Shown: piece after piece, positions 1 through 8,034 of the stretch
Position numbering within the stretch: position 1 is the stretch's first letter
Layout: each line of letters begins with the position of its first letter
Origin: Erysipelotrichaceae bacterium
GTDB lineage: Bacteria > Bacillota_I > Bacilli_A > Erysipelotrichales > Erysipelotrichaceae
NCBI GenBank assembly: GCA_900754715.1
Contig: CAAEDX010000137.1
Location: 1 to 13,412 of the forward strand
Direction: 5' to 3'
DNA length: 13,412 nt
Position numbers and translations under genes: made by a program
Notes under the pieces: model-generated
The model's database searches: none
What the model was told of the DNA's origin: nothing
Seen by the model: only the letters and a program-made list of their open reading frames with translations

Positions 1-272
1 CCTTTGATGCGCACGCCGAACAGCTCTGCCGCTTCGTTCTCTTGCAGGAAGGCGCAAGGATAGACCTGGGTGATGCTGACGATCGGCTCTTCTTTTTCCA
101 GTTCCAGCCGCAGCGTATCCATGTCTGGTCCATTGACGAAGGTGTAGCTCAGCTCATAGCCATCTTCTGTGCGGACAGCGCACATCTGCGCGAAACGCCA
201 GCCGTCCATTTTCTTGCGGACGACATTGGGGAAAAAGTCTTGTTTTTCGATGGGAATGATATGGTCACTCAT
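1..272 (-). CDS. echD: Ech-type hydrogenase NuoC-like subunit (EchD), partial
   Basis: This gene starts at the ATG at 272 and runs off the left edge of the window; 90 residues are visible. It resembles the 30-kDa/NuoC family of respiratory complex I and group 4 [NiFe] hydrogenases. The visible part ends with ENEAAELFGV, which matches the ENEAxELFG-type signature of that family. The subunit helps hold the small and large hydrogenase subunits together on the cytoplasmic face of the membrane. The start overlaps the echC stop by 8 bases (ATGAGTGA), so translation is probably coupled. The order NuoL-, NuoH-, NuoB-, NuoC-like matches echABCD, and EchD in that system is a short NuoC-like protein. 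It could equally be named as an hyc/hyf/mbh homologue; the family is clear but the exact subgroup is inferred from gene order. No sign of damage is visible. Confidence 0.85.
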   Translation of the reverse strand, partial: MSDHIIPIEKQDFFPNVVRKKMDGWRFAQMCAVRTEDGYELSYTFVNGPDMDTLRLELEKEEPIVSITQVYPCAFLQENEAAELFGVRIK

Positions 273-696
273 CTTGACCGCCTTCTTTCTTTTTCTCTAG
301 GATCTCGACTGCCTGCAATACTCCATCGATGATGGACTGGGGGCGGGCCGCGCAGCCTGGCACGTAGACATCGACCGGAATCACGGTATCGATGCCGCCC
401 AGGATATTGTAGCAGTCCTTGAAGATGCCGCCGGTGCAGGCGCATATGCCTACGGCGACGACGACCTTGGGATTTGGCATCTGGGAATAGATCTGTTTGA
501 CCACCTGCGCGCTCTGGGCGTTTACGCCGCCGGTGATCAGCAGGATGTCCGCGTGAAACGGATTGCCAGTGTTGATGATGCCGAAGCGTTCGATGTCATA
601 TTTGGGGGTGGTGCATGCCAGCACCTCGATATCACAGCCGTTGCAGCTGCTGGCATCATAATGCAGCATCCACGGCGATCTTTTCAATTTGTTCAT
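265..696 (-). CDS. echC: Ech-type [NiFe] hydrogenase small subunit (EchC, NuoB-like)
   Basis: This is a small iron-sulfur subunit of about 143 residues, far shorter than soluble-hydrogenase small subunits and matching the NuoB-like subunits of group 4 enzymes. It should carry the proximal [4Fe-4S] cluster that passes electrons to the Ni-Fe site in the large subunit. Visible ligands are SSCNGCDIE (Cys18 and Cys21), GICACTGG (Cys85) and PGC (Cys115). The motif after the last Cys is PGCAARPQ rather than the common PGCPPRPE. A GTG at 705 directly follows the echB stop and is in frame. I prefer the ATG at 696 because the AGG of the upstream AGGTAGGTGACC sits about 8 bases from it. The 3' end overlaps echD by 8 bases. 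Family assignment is secure; the Ech name rests on gene order and subunit length. Confidence 0.9.
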   Translation of the reverse strand: MNKLKRSPWMLHYDASSCNGCDIEVLACTTPKYDIERFGIINTGNPFHADILLITGGVNAQSAQVVKQIYSQMPNPKVVVAVGICACTGGIFKDCYNILGGIDTVIPVDVYVPGCAARPQSIIDGVLQAVEILEKKKEGGQDE

Positions 697-705
697 GATG
701 GTCAC

Positions 706-1572
706 CTACCTGATTGACATGAGGATGAGGATGTTGATGCCTCCCGCCAGCAAGGTGATCAGCCAGCAGACATCCAGCACCTGTTTCCAGTTTAAGCGGG
801 CGCACACATTGTCGATCAGGATCTCGATGAAATAGACGAACAAGGTGAGCGCGATAGCGATCGGCCAGCTGATGGGGCTGGCATTCAGGAGGAAGATGGC
901 GACGATGCCCAGCAGCAGCATCTTTTCATAGTACTCGCCGATCTCCATGACGGCCAGGGTGGCGCCGGACATCTCGGTCGTGATGCCTTTGACCATCTCC
1001 TGATGGGCATGATGCGAAGTAGACAGATCAAACGGAGACTTGCGCAGCTTGATGGCCATGATCAGGATGAAGCCGATGAACAGGCCGGGCATGAGCCAGA
1101 TGGCGCTGGTCGGGCTGGCGATGATGTCTTCCACGCGGAATGAACCGGTGGAGAGATAGAAGCCGACCGCGATGAGCAGCGTCATCGGCTCATAAGACAT
1201 CATCTGCAGCATCTCACGGCTGGCGCCCATGTTGGAGAAGGGTGAGGAATCGCTGCAGGCCGCCAGGATCAGGAACATGTCGGCCGTAGACAAGATGAAC
1301 AGCGACATCAGGATATCTGACCCAAAGAACAAGATGCCGCCGGCGATGGCCAGAAAGGCCAGATAGCTCAGGTTGAGCAGCAGCTGCACGCTGTTCACGG
1401 CGATCATCTGTTTGGAGAACAGCTTGATCAGATCATAGAAGGGCTGCAAGAGCTTCGGTCCCTTCCTGCCTTGCATGCGGGCGGTGATCTTGCGGTCCAC
1501 GCCGTCCAGCAATGCACCGGCAAAGGGGGCAAGGAACAGATACAGCAGCAGCGAGATGACTTTGATCATCAT
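706..1572 (-). CDS. echB: Ech-type hydrogenase membrane subunit (EchB, NuoH/HycD-like)
   Basis: This 288-residue, strongly hydrophobic protein belongs to the NuoH/HycD/EchB family. That subunit anchors the hydrophilic hydrogenase module to the membrane and forms the junction for ion translocation. Near residues 34-50 it has the loop motif MQGRKGPKLLQPFYDLIKL, typical of the family. A second conserved loop, around residues 180-215, has RKSPFDLSTSHHAHQEMVKG followed by Glu-rich TTEMSGATLAVMEIGEYYE, matching the acidic loop of NuoH-like proteins. Several hydrophobic helices precede and follow these loops. The start ATG at 1572 overlaps the echA stop in an ATGA arrangement, with GGAGGTG just upstream. 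A second Met codon follows immediately, so the start could be one codon later. The length agrees with EchB proteins. Confidence 0.9.
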   Translation of the reverse strand: MMIKVISLLLYLFLAPFAGALLDGVDRKITARMQGRKGPKLLQPFYDLIKLFSKQMIAVNSVQLLLNLSYLAFLAIAGGILFFGSDILMSLFILSTADMFLILAACSDSSPFSNMGASREMLQMMSYEPMTLLIAVGFYLSTGSFRVEDIIASPTSAIWLMPGLFIGFILIMAIKLRKSPFDLSTSHHAHQEMVKGITTEMSGATLAVMEIGEYYEKMLLLGIVAIFLLNASPISWPIAIALTLFVYFIEILIDNVCARLNWKQVLDVCWLITLLAGGINILILMSIR

Positions 1573-3461
1573 AATACACCTCCCAGCAGCAGCGCGAAGA
1601 CGACGATGAGGACGCTGGCTGAAATGATCTCCGCGGGCCTCAGCAGCCGTCGTCTGCCCATCTGGAAACGCAGATACCAGTTGGTCAGATAGAGCTTGCG
1701 CGGCTCGCCCATGCTGCCGGTATAATGCGCGTTGTCTCCTTCATTGATGCCGCACATGTAGATCGGTACGTATTCGCGGTGGGTCGAGCGGGAGATCAGG
1801 AACATGATGGAGGGAACGATGAGGACACTGAATACCATGATGACCATGGTCGTCAGCTCGCTCATCGAGAGCACTTCGGTGGTCCTGCCAAACAGCGTGA
1901 GCACGATCGGATTGACGATCTGTCTGGCCAGCTCCGGAAACAGCAGGCATAACAGGATCATGATGGCGCCCAGCACATGCATCGAAAAATACTCGTCTTT
2001 GCGGGTCAGGTCTTTTTCTGGATTGCGCGGCTGATGCATGGCGATGAGCTTGCCCAGCCATTTGGTCCAGTAAAACATCGTCGTCGCGCTGCCGAAGGCG
2101 ATGAAGATGACGAGGACGACATTGCCGGAATCGACGAATGACTTCAGAGCGACCCATTTGCTGATGAGCATGCCAAAGGGAGCCAAATACATGCCGGCGA
2201 TGCCGATGCCCATGATGTAGGCCAGCTTGGGCAGACGCAGGATCAGGCCGTGCATGTGCTCGATATCGCGGGAACCGATGCTGTTTTCTGTGGCACCCAC
2301 CGCTTCAAACAACATTGATTTGCTGACGGAATGAAAGATCATGAGCAGGATGGCGGCCCATACGGTCTCTTCCACGCCGATGCCGGCGCAGGCAACGATC
2401 AGCCCAAGATTGGAGACGGTGGAGAAAGCGAGCACTTTCTTGGCATCGTTCTGGGCAATGGCCATCATGCTGGCGGCGATGAATGTAAAGCCGCCGATGA
2501 ATGAGACCATCGTTCCGCACAGCGTGCCATGCAAAGCAGGCGAAAGCCGGATGAGCAGATAGACGCCGGCCTTGACCATCGTGGCGCTGTGCAGCAGCGC
2601 GGATGAAGGCGTCGGCGCGACCATCGCGCCATACAGCCAAGTGGAAAATGGCAGCTGCGCTGATTTGGTAAGCCCGGCCAGCGCCAGACAGGCAATGATG
2701 AACTGGTTGCCGCTTGCGATGATATCGCTGAGCTGCACGCTGTGGCGGTTCATGGCGCAAAGCCAGATAGCCACGGCGAAGCCAAGCCCGCCCAACAAGT
2801 TCATCCACAGCGCACGGAAGCTGTTGTCCACGGCTTCCTGCGTGCGGGTATAGCCGATCAGGATAAAGGAAATCACGCTGGTGATCTCCCAGAAAAAGTA
2901 GATCCAGATCAGATTGGACGACAGGACGAGACCAAACATCGCAGCCATGAAGACAAACAGCATGGCAAGAAACAACGAGCTGCGATCCGTATATTCACGG
3001 TGATGCTGATGATAGCTCTTCATATAGCCGGCCGCGTAAATGGCGATCAGTCCGCCGACCACAGCGCAGATGACGCACATCAGCAGCGCGAGCGCGTCTA
3101 CTTGTGTATGGGTGGATTCCATCAGCGGGATCGAGTGCTCGACCCAAAGCATCAGCGCGGTCTGCGCGATGGAAAACAGGGCGATCCATCGTTTGTGGTG
3201 TCGGAAGCATTCATATATGATGAACAGCATCAGCAGGACCTCGATGATCTGCATGCCATGATCGAGCAGCTCGGTCCTTGTATACAGGCGCCAGATATTG
3301 CCGTCATCGAGCATCCACAGCGCGATGATGGCGGCCATACAGGCCAGGATGAGGGCAACGGAGATATAGATGATGAGGCTCCGTGCCTTTTCATTTCTGG
3401 TCACTTTGATCAGGACAGCGCTGATCAGCGGCATCAGGATCAAAACGGGTATCAGTGTCAT
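1569..3461 (-). CDS. echA: Ech-type hydrogenase antiporter-like membrane subunit (EchA, NuoL/HyfB-like)
   Basis: This 630-residue polytopic membrane protein belongs to the Mrp-antiporter/NuoL/HyfB family, the ion-translocating subunit of energy-conserving group 4 hydrogenases. Expected functional residues are present: Glu192 in FFWEITSVISF (helix 5 Glu), Lys266 in AGLTKSAQLPFSTWL (helix 7 Lys), His291 and Lys297 in HSATMVKAGVYLL, and Lys381 in FHSVSKSMLF. A charged segment near residues 540-600 and a final hydrophobic helix complete the protein. The frame can be extended five codons to a TTG at 3476. The ATG at 3461 is preferred because GGAGG lies 8 bases upstream of it, and the TTG sits on that site itself. 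It is first in the operon, about 33 bases from the predicted transcription start, and its stop overlaps the echB start. The role in H+ or Na+ pumping is family knowledge. Confidence 0.9.
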   Translation of the reverse strand: MTLIPVLILMPLISAVLIKVTRNEKARSLIIYISVALILACMAAIIALWMLDDGNIWRLYTRTELLDHGMQIIEVLLMLFIIYECFRHHKRWIALFSIAQTALMLWVEHSIPLMESTHTQVDALALLMCVICAVVGGLIAIYAAGYMKSYHQHHREYTDRSSLFLAMLFVFMAAMFGLVLSSNLIWIYFFWEITSVISFILIGYTRTQEAVDNSFRALWMNLLGGLGFAVAIWLCAMNRHSVQLSDIIASGNQFIIACLALAGLTKSAQLPFSTWLYGAMVAPTPSSALLHSATMVKAGVYLLIRLSPALHGTLCGTMVSFIGGFTFIAASMMAIAQNDAKKVLAFSTVSNLGLIVACAGIGVEETVWAAILLMIFHSVSKSMLFEAVGATENSIGSRDIEHMHGLILRLPKLAYIMGIGIAGMYLAPFGMLISKWVALKSFVDSGNVVLVIFIAFGSATTMFYWTKWLGKLIAMHQPRNPEKDLTRKDEYFSMHVLGAIMILLCLLFPELARQIVNPIVLTLFGRTTEVLSMSELTTMVIMVFSVLIVPSIMFLISRSTHREYVPIYMCGINEGDNAHYTGSMGEPRKLYLTNWYLRFQMGRRRLLRPAEIISASVLIVVFALLLGGVL

Positions 3462-3500
3462 ATGCACATCCTCCAATCATGTAATCAATATCTAAAGTTA

Positions 3501-3529
3501 ATTATAGCGCTAAATGAAAGAGGTTTCCA
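3501..3529 (-). promoter_or_regulatory. Predicted promoter of the ech operon
   Basis: On the minus strand a perfect TATAAT (3506-3501) lies 17 bases from TGGAAA (3529-3524), which matches TTGACA at 4 of 6 positions. Transcription would begin near 3494, giving a leader of about 33 bases with the GGAGG site for the ATG at 3461. An 8-bp palindrome, TAGCGCTA (3505-3512), overlaps the -10 box and could be an operator, but no regulator can be named from sequence alone. Confidence 0.6.
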
Positions 3530-3558
3530 TTCAATTTTTTGCGCTGATGGAGTATAAT
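3530..3558 (+). promoter_or_regulatory. Predicted promoter of the hyp operon, very close to the hypA start
   Basis: A perfect TATAAT (3553-3558) lies 17 bases after TTCAAT (3530-3535), a weak -35 match. The hypA ATG is at 3565, only 7 bases beyond the -10 box, so a transcript from this promoter would be leaderless or nearly so. A GGAG at 3549-3552 could serve as a ribosome site only if transcription starts further upstream. The two readings exclude each other; I favour the promoter because the hexamer is perfect and the spacing is 17. Confidence 0.45.
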
Positions 3559-3564
3559 ACAGTC

Positions 3565-3906
3565 ATGCATGAATTGGAGATCACTCAGCATATCCTTGCG
3601 GACAGCATCAAGGAAGCACAGCGACATGGCGCCAGCGCCATCAAGGAGATCCGCCTGGCCATCGGACCGTTTTCCGGCTTTGTCCCTGAATGCATCCAGA
3701 TGTACATGGATGTGCTGGCCGAAGGAACCATCGCGCAGGGTGCCGTGATCCGTGTCCGTGAAGTGCCGCTGCGCGTGCTGTGCCGAGACTGCGGACAAAC
3801 GGCGCAGATCGACCGCGCCCATATCGAATGCCCCTATTGTCACGGCCTGAATCTGAAACGTCTGTCCGGAAATGAATGCATGATCGAAAGTCTGGAGGTG
3901 GATTAA
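3565..3906 (+). CDS. hypA: Hydrogenase nickel incorporation / zinc protein HypA
   Basis: HypA works with the GTPase HypB to deliver nickel to the hydrogenase large subunit after the Fe(CN)2CO unit has been inserted. This 113-residue protein begins MHELEITQHI; the amino-terminal Met-His-Glu supplies the nickel site, with His2 essential in studied homologues. The zinc site is visible as two CxxC pairs, Cys73/Cys76 in CRDCG and Cys89/Cys92 in CPYCHG. The open frame extends upstream to 3514, but that start would add 17 residues before the conserved MHE and has no ribosome site, so the ATG at 3565 is chosen. It is first in the operon. The hypB start lies one base after its stop, and GGAGGTG for hypB lies inside the end of hypA. 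Confidence 0.95.
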   Translation: MHELEITQHILADSIKEAQRHGASAIKEIRLAIGPFSGFVPECIQMYMDVLAEGTIAQGAVIRVREVPLRVLCRDCGQTAQIDRAHIECPYCHGLNLKRLSGNECMIESLEVD

Positions 3907-3907
3907 A

Positions 3908-4573
3908 ATGGAGATCAAGGTCTATCATCAGATCATGGACTGGAACGAAGATGTGTCTGCGCAGGTGAAGCAGACGCTGAAGGCGCATCACACGCTGCTG
4001 GTCAATGTCATGGGATCGCCGGGAGCGGGCAAGACCAGCCTCATCACGGCGCTGATCGCGCGGCTGCGCACGCAGTTTTCGATCGGCGTGATCGAAGGTG
4101 ATATCACGACATCGTATGACGCGCAGGCCATCGCGGCGCTGGGCATCCCCAGCGTGGAGCTGAATACCGATGGCGCCTGCCATATCGAGGCGATGAGCAT
4201 TCAGAAGATCTTGCCGGAGTTCGATCTGGATGCCCTCGATGTCCTCTTTGTGGAAAATATCGGCAATCTCGTCTGCCCAGCTGAATTTGACATCGGCGAG
4301 ACGCTGCGCATCACGATCCTGAGCGTGCCGGAAGGCGATGACAAAGTGGAAAAATATCCGCTCATGTTCACCGAGACCGACTGTCTCGTCCTCAATAAAG
4401 CGGATGTGCTGCCATATTTTGATTTTGATCTGGAACGGGTCAAAGAGAACTATCACGGCGTGAATCCGGGCGCGCCGCTCTTTGCGGTGAGCGCCAGAAG
4501 CGAAGAAGGCCTGGACGCCCTCTGCGCGCATCTGCGCGAACGCTTTGTTCAGCTGCTGGATGAAACACATTGA
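3908..4573 (+). CDS. hypB: Hydrogenase nickel incorporation GTPase HypB
   Basis: HypB is a SIMIBI-class GTPase that powers nickel transfer to the hydrogenase large subunit together with HypA. The 221-residue protein has the P-loop GSPGAGKTS (residues 36-44), EGDITTSYD (63-71), the conserved metal-binding Cys91-His92 in TDGACHIEA, the ENIGNLVCP segment (Cys123), and the guanine-recognition NKAD (163-166). It lacks both the amino-terminal CxxCGC high-affinity nickel motif of E. coli HypB and the His-rich stretch seen in some species. It is therefore the short form, likely relying on the G-domain metal site. The ribosome site GGAGGTG (3894-3900) fits the ATG at 3908. Its 3' end overlaps the hypF start by 14 bases. 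Confidence 0.95.
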   Translation: MEIKVYHQIMDWNEDVSAQVKQTLKAHHTLLVNVMGSPGAGKTSLITALIARLRTQFSIGVIEGDITTSYDAQAIAALGIPSVELNTDGACHIEAMSIQKILPEFDLDALDVLFVENIGNLVCPAEFDIGETLRITILSVPEGDDKVEKYPLMFTETDCLVLNKADVLPYFDFDLERVKENYHGVNPGAPLFAVSARSEEGLDALCAHLRERFVQLLDETH

Positions 4574-6755
4574 GATCAGCGCTTACGGCATCGTGCAAGG
4601 GGTGGGCTTCCGCCCCTTTGTCCATCGCCTGGCAAAGCAGTGCGCGTTATGCGGCAGCGTGAGCAACAGCGGCAGCGGCGCGCTCATCCACGTTCAGGGC
4701 GAAGAAGAGGATATCTCAGGTTTCCTGAAACGGCTGGAAGAGGAAGCGCCGCCGCTTTGCCGCATCGAAACGCTGGAATGCCGTGAGCTGCCTTGTGCGC
4801 AGATGAGCGGCTTTCAGATCCTGGAAAGCAGCGCAGGAGAGCGAAACACCATGATCTCTCCGGATATCGCGCCTTGCGCGGACTGTCTGCGCGAGCTGGA
4901 TGATCCTGCGGACCGCCGTTACCGTTATCCTTTCATCAACTGCACCAACTGCGGACCGCGTTATTCGATCATCACGGATATCCCGTATGACCGCTGTCAT
5001 ACGACCATGAGCGAGTTTGAGATGTGCGCGGACTGCGCAAAGGAATATGGCGATCCCATGGACCGCCGCTATCATGCCCAGCCCGATGCCTGCGCGGCAT
5101 GCGGGCCTAAGCTGATCTATCATGGTCAGAGCGAAGCCAGCGGCGAAGCGGCCTTGCGCGCGGCCTTGCGTGATCTGAAAGCAGGCAGGATCGTGGCGGT
5201 GAAAGGCGTAGGCGGCATCCATCTCGCTGTCGATGCCTGCAACAAAGCGGCGGTGATGCGGCTTCGCACGCGCAAGCAGCGGGAAGCCAAGCCTTTTGCC
5301 GTGATGACAGACAGTGTCAGGACGGCGCGGTATTTTGCCTCGGTGAGCGAGGAAGAGGAGAAGCTGCTCACCAGCAGACAGCGGCCGATCGTCTTGTGCC
5401 GCAAGCATCGGCGCGATGCGTTCTTAGAGCTGTCGGAAAATCAGGATATCGGCCTCTTTCTGCCATACAGTCCGCTGCATGTCCTGCTGGCACAGGAGTG
5501 TTCGGCCATGGTGATGACCAGCGCCAACCGCAGTGATGCGCCGGTGCTCATCGATAATGAGGCGGCGCTGCAGGCGCTGGAGGGCATTGCGGACAGCTTC
5601 TTGCTGCATGATCGCCGCATCGCCAACCGCTGTGATGATTCGCTGGTGCGCTGCGTGGATGGCAGAGCCTACTTCCTGCGCCGCAGCCGGGGATATGCCC
5701 CTGCGCCGCTGATGATGCATGCGGCGTGCAGCGGCATACTGGCGCTGGGCGCGCATGAGAAAGGATCCTTTGCCCTGGGCAAGGGACATCACGCGCTGCT
5801 GAGCCCTTATATCGGCAATATGGAAAACTGGGAGACGATGCAGCATTATCGGCATACGCTGCAAACCTATGCGCGGCTCTTTGATGTGCGGCCGAAGCTG
5901 GCGGTCTGCGATCTGCATCCGGATTATGCCTCCACGCAGCTGGCCCGCTCGCTGGATCTGCCGCTTCTGCAAGTGCAGCATCATCATGCGCATATGGCTT
6001 CCTGCATGGCCGAGCACCATCTGCGCGGCCCGGCATTCGGCATCATCTGGGATGGGACCGGACTGGGCGAGGACGGCACGCTGTGGGGCGCGGAATTTCT
6101 GCGCGGAGGATATCAGGAGGTCAGACGGGTCGGGTCGATCCGCCCGATCTTGCTGGCAGGCGGAGAACGCGCCATCCATGAGATCGGCCGCATCGCTGCT
6201 GCGCTCTGTCATGACGCCGGCATCCCTTCGAAAGGGCACGAGGAGATCGACGCGCTGCTGGCAAAGGAACATCTGTGCGTGCGCAGCACCGGCATGGGAC
6301 GGCTGTTCGACGGCGTATACGCGCTGCTTGCGCATGCGGATCATCAGGCTTATGACGCCCAGGCGCCGACGCTGCTGGAAAGCATGGCCGATCCTTCGGA
6401 AACGACGGCCTACCCGCTCGTCATCGAGGAACGAGACGGCGTGCGGGTCTTTGACTGGCGCACGATGATCCGCGCGCTGATGCAAGATCAGGAAGCGGGG
6501 GTCTCGCATGAGCGCATCGCGGCCAGGTTCATGAATACGCTGTGCGCGATGGCGCTGGATCAATGCCGAGTGCTCAACCCTGAGCATCTCCCCGTCGTGC
6601 TCAGCGGCGGCAGCTTTTTGAATCTGTGGCTGCTGCAGAAGATCAAGGATGCGCTGCAGCAGGAAGGGTATGCCGTATACTGGCATCAGCACACCTCCTG
6701 CAGCGATGAAGGCATCGCCCTGGGACAGCTGGCGATCGCCATGGAAAGGATGTGA
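4560..6755 (+). CDS. hypF: Carbamoyltransferase HypF
   Basis: HypF uses carbamoyl phosphate and ATP to make carbamoyl-adenylate and transfers the carbamoyl group to the C-terminal Cys of HypE, the first step in making the cyanide ligands. The 731-residue protein has the full domain order. An acylphosphatase domain includes GIVQGVGFRPF (residues 10-20). Two zinc fingers follow with Cys106/109/128/131 and Cys156/159/178/181, each pair separated by 18 residues. A YrdC-like domain spans about 205-380, with KGVGGIHLAVDA. The Kae1/TsaD-like C-terminal domain has HHHAH (474-478), WDGTGLGEDG and VVLSGGSFLN. Length matches typical HypF. The frame can extend to a TTG at 4545, but the ATG at 4560 puts the acylphosphatase domain in register. 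The start lies inside the end of hypB with no strong ribosome site, so translation is probably coupled. Confidence 0.96.
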   Translation: MKHIEISAYGIVQGVGFRPFVHRLAKQCALCGSVSNSGSGALIHVQGEEEDISGFLKRLEEEAPPLCRIETLECRELPCAQMSGFQILESSAGERNTMISPDIAPCADCLRELDDPADRRYRYPFINCTNCGPRYSIITDIPYDRCHTTMSEFEMCADCAKEYGDPMDRRYHAQPDACAACGPKLIYHGQSEASGEAALRAALRDLKAGRIVAVKGVGGIHLAVDACNKAAVMRLRTRKQREAKPFAVMTDSVRTARYFASVSEEEEKLLTSRQRPIVLCRKHRRDAFLELSENQDIGLFLPYSPLHVLLAQECSAMVMTSANRSDAPVLIDNEAALQALEGIADSFLLHDRRIANRCDDSLVRCVDGRAYFLRRSRGYAPAPLMMHAACSGILALGAHEKGSFALGKGHHALLSPYIGNMENWETMQHYRHTLQTYARLFDVRPKLAVCDLHPDYASTQLARSLDLPLLQVQHHHAHMASCMAEHHLRGPAFGIIWDGTGLGEDGTLWGAEFLRGGYQEVRRVGSIRPILLAGGERAIHEIGRIAAALCHDAGIPSKGHEEIDALLAKEHLCVRSTGMGRLFDGVYALLAHADHQAYDAQAPTLLESMADPSETTAYPLVIEERDGVRVFDWRTMIRALMQDQEAGVSHERIAARFMNTLCAMALDQCRVLNPEHLPVVLSGGSFLNLWLLQKIKDALQQEGYAVYWHQHTSCSDEGIALGQLAIAMERM

Positions 6756-6760
6756 GAAAC

Positions 6761-6985
6761 ATGTGTCTGGCCATTCCGCTGAAAGTCATCGAGATCGATG
6801 GAAAATATGCGCTTGGAGAAGCCGGCGGGCTGACACAGCAATTCCGGATCGATTTTCTCCCAAAGGCAAGGGTCGGCGATCATGTGATGGTCCACGCCGG
6901 CTTTGGCATCGAGATCATCGACGAACAAGAGGCAGAAAAGACACAAGCGCTGTATGAGGAGATCTTCCATGCGGTTTCGGATTGA
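6761..6985 (+). CDS. hypC: Hydrogenase maturation chaperone HypC
   Basis: HypC (74 residues) partners HypD to assemble and carry the Fe(CN)2CO unit, then escorts the large-subunit precursor. The protein begins MCLAIPLKV; after Met removal the Cys becomes the essential amino-terminal ligand. This fixes the start at the ATG at 6761 rather than an in-frame GTG at 6752 that would bury the Cys. The family's central GDHVMVHAGF motif is present, and the tail (IIDEQEAEKTQALYEEI) is a typical HypC/HupF helix. AAAGGA lies about 10 bases upstream. The gene follows hypF by 5 bases, and its last 17 bases overlap hypD. Confidence 0.95.
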   Translation: MCLAIPLKVIEIDGKYALGEAGGLTQQFRIDFLPKARVGDHVMVHAGFGIEIIDEQEAEKTQALYEEIFHAVSD

Positions 6986-8009
6986 TCCAGACGTTCCGGT
7001 GATGACGCTGATGGAGATCTGCGGCAGCCATACGATGGCCATTGCCAGACACGGCATCCGCCAATGCCTTCCCCCGCAGGTCAAGCTGATCAGCGGTCCG
7101 GGCTGTCCGGTCTGTGTGACGCCGGGAGGCGCCATCGATGCCGCGCTGGCGCTTTCCATGCGTCCGGATGTCATCATCTGCAGCTACGGGGACATGCTGC
7201 GGGTGCCGGGATCCGCGCAGGACACGCTGCTGAAGCGCAGAGGAAAAGGCGGCGATGTCCGCATCTGCCTGTCTGTAAGCGACGCCATCCGCATCGCGCA
7301 GGCGCATCCGCATCAGCAGGTCGTGTTTCTCGGCGTCGGCTTCGAGACCACAGCGCCAGGCACGGCGGCAGCCATCCTGGAGGCAGAGGAGCTCGGGCTG
7401 GATAACTTTTCCGTGCTCAGCCTGTTGAGAAAGAGCGAGCCGGCCATCCGCGCCATCCTGCATGAACCAGGCTGTGCCATCGACGGCTTCCTTTGTCCCG
7501 GACATGTGGCCGCCATCATCGGCGAACAGGGGTTTCGGTTTTTAAAGGAAGAGTGCCATCGCAGCGGGGTCATCTGCGGCTTTGAGCCGGAAGACATCCT
7601 CTATGCGCTCAGCCAGCTGATCGGCGCAGTATCATGCGGCCGGGTGATCCTGGAAAACGCCTATGCCAGGCTGGTGCACCCGCAGGGCAACATCGCCGCC
7701 ATGGCATTGATGGATCAAGTGTTCGAACCAGAGGACGCGCTGTGGCGCGGACTGGGTGTGATCGCACAAAGCGGCATGAAGATCAAGGCGAGATATGCCG
7801 CGTGGGATGCCCGCATCAAGTTTCACCTTCCTCCATTCGCGGATCATGAACCGCCCGGCTGCTGCTGCGCACAGGTCATCAGCGGGAAGATGGTCCCGCG
7901 GGAATGTCCGTTATTTCGACAGACATGCACGCCGCAGACACCGGTCGGCCCGTGCATGGTCTCCGCTGAAGGAAGCTGCGCGGCTGCATGGCTGTATGGC
8001 AGCGAATGA
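6969..8009 (+). CDS. hypD: Hydrogenase maturation protein HypD
   Basis: HypD is the [4Fe-4S] scaffold on which, with HypC, iron receives its CN and CO ligands. The 346-residue protein shows the expected motifs: EICGSHTMAI (Cys18), GPGCPVC (Cys46 and Cys49), GFETTAPG, PGHVAAIIG, and a Cys-rich C-terminus. That end contains CCCAQVISG, then PRECPLFRQTCTP and PVGPCMVSAEGSCAAAW, which hold the cluster and conserved thiols. The frame stays open upstream to 6903, but that part overlaps hypC in another frame. The ATG at 6969 has AGGAG (6957-6961) 7 bases upstream and gives the standard amino terminus. The length is slightly below E. coli HypD. It overlaps hypC by 17 bases, and hypE follows after 25 bases. 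Confidence 0.95.
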   Translation: MRFRIDPDVPVMTLMEICGSHTMAIARHGIRQCLPPQVKLISGPGCPVCVTPGGAIDAALALSMRPDVIICSYGDMLRVPGSAQDTLLKRRGKGGDVRICLSVSDAIRIAQAHPHQQVVFLGVGFETTAPGTAAAILEAEELGLDNFSVLSLLRKSEPAIRAILHEPGCAIDGFLCPGHVAAIIGEQGFRFLKEECHRSGVICGFEPEDILYALSQLIGAVSCGRVILENAYARLVHPQGNIAAMALMDQVFEPEDALWRGLGVIAQSGMKIKARYAAWDARIKFHLPPFADHEPPGCCCAQVISGKMVPRECPLFRQTCTPQTPVGPCMVSAEGSCAAAWLYGSE

Positions 8010-8034
8010 GCAGAGAAAGGAGAAGAGGATCATC

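Noticed and set aside
2742..3557. A 271-codon plus-strand frame opposite echA
   Set aside because: The peptide is rich in Asp, His and Gln, as expected for the antisense of a hydrophobic membrane protein. It lacks a ribosome site and crosses the ech/hyp promoter region.
4716..6692. Long antisense open frames opposite hypF
   Set aside because: They are shadows in GC-rich coding sequence. hypF has all domains and motifs on the plus strand, and the antisense peptides are Arg/His/Gln-rich without recognisable domains.
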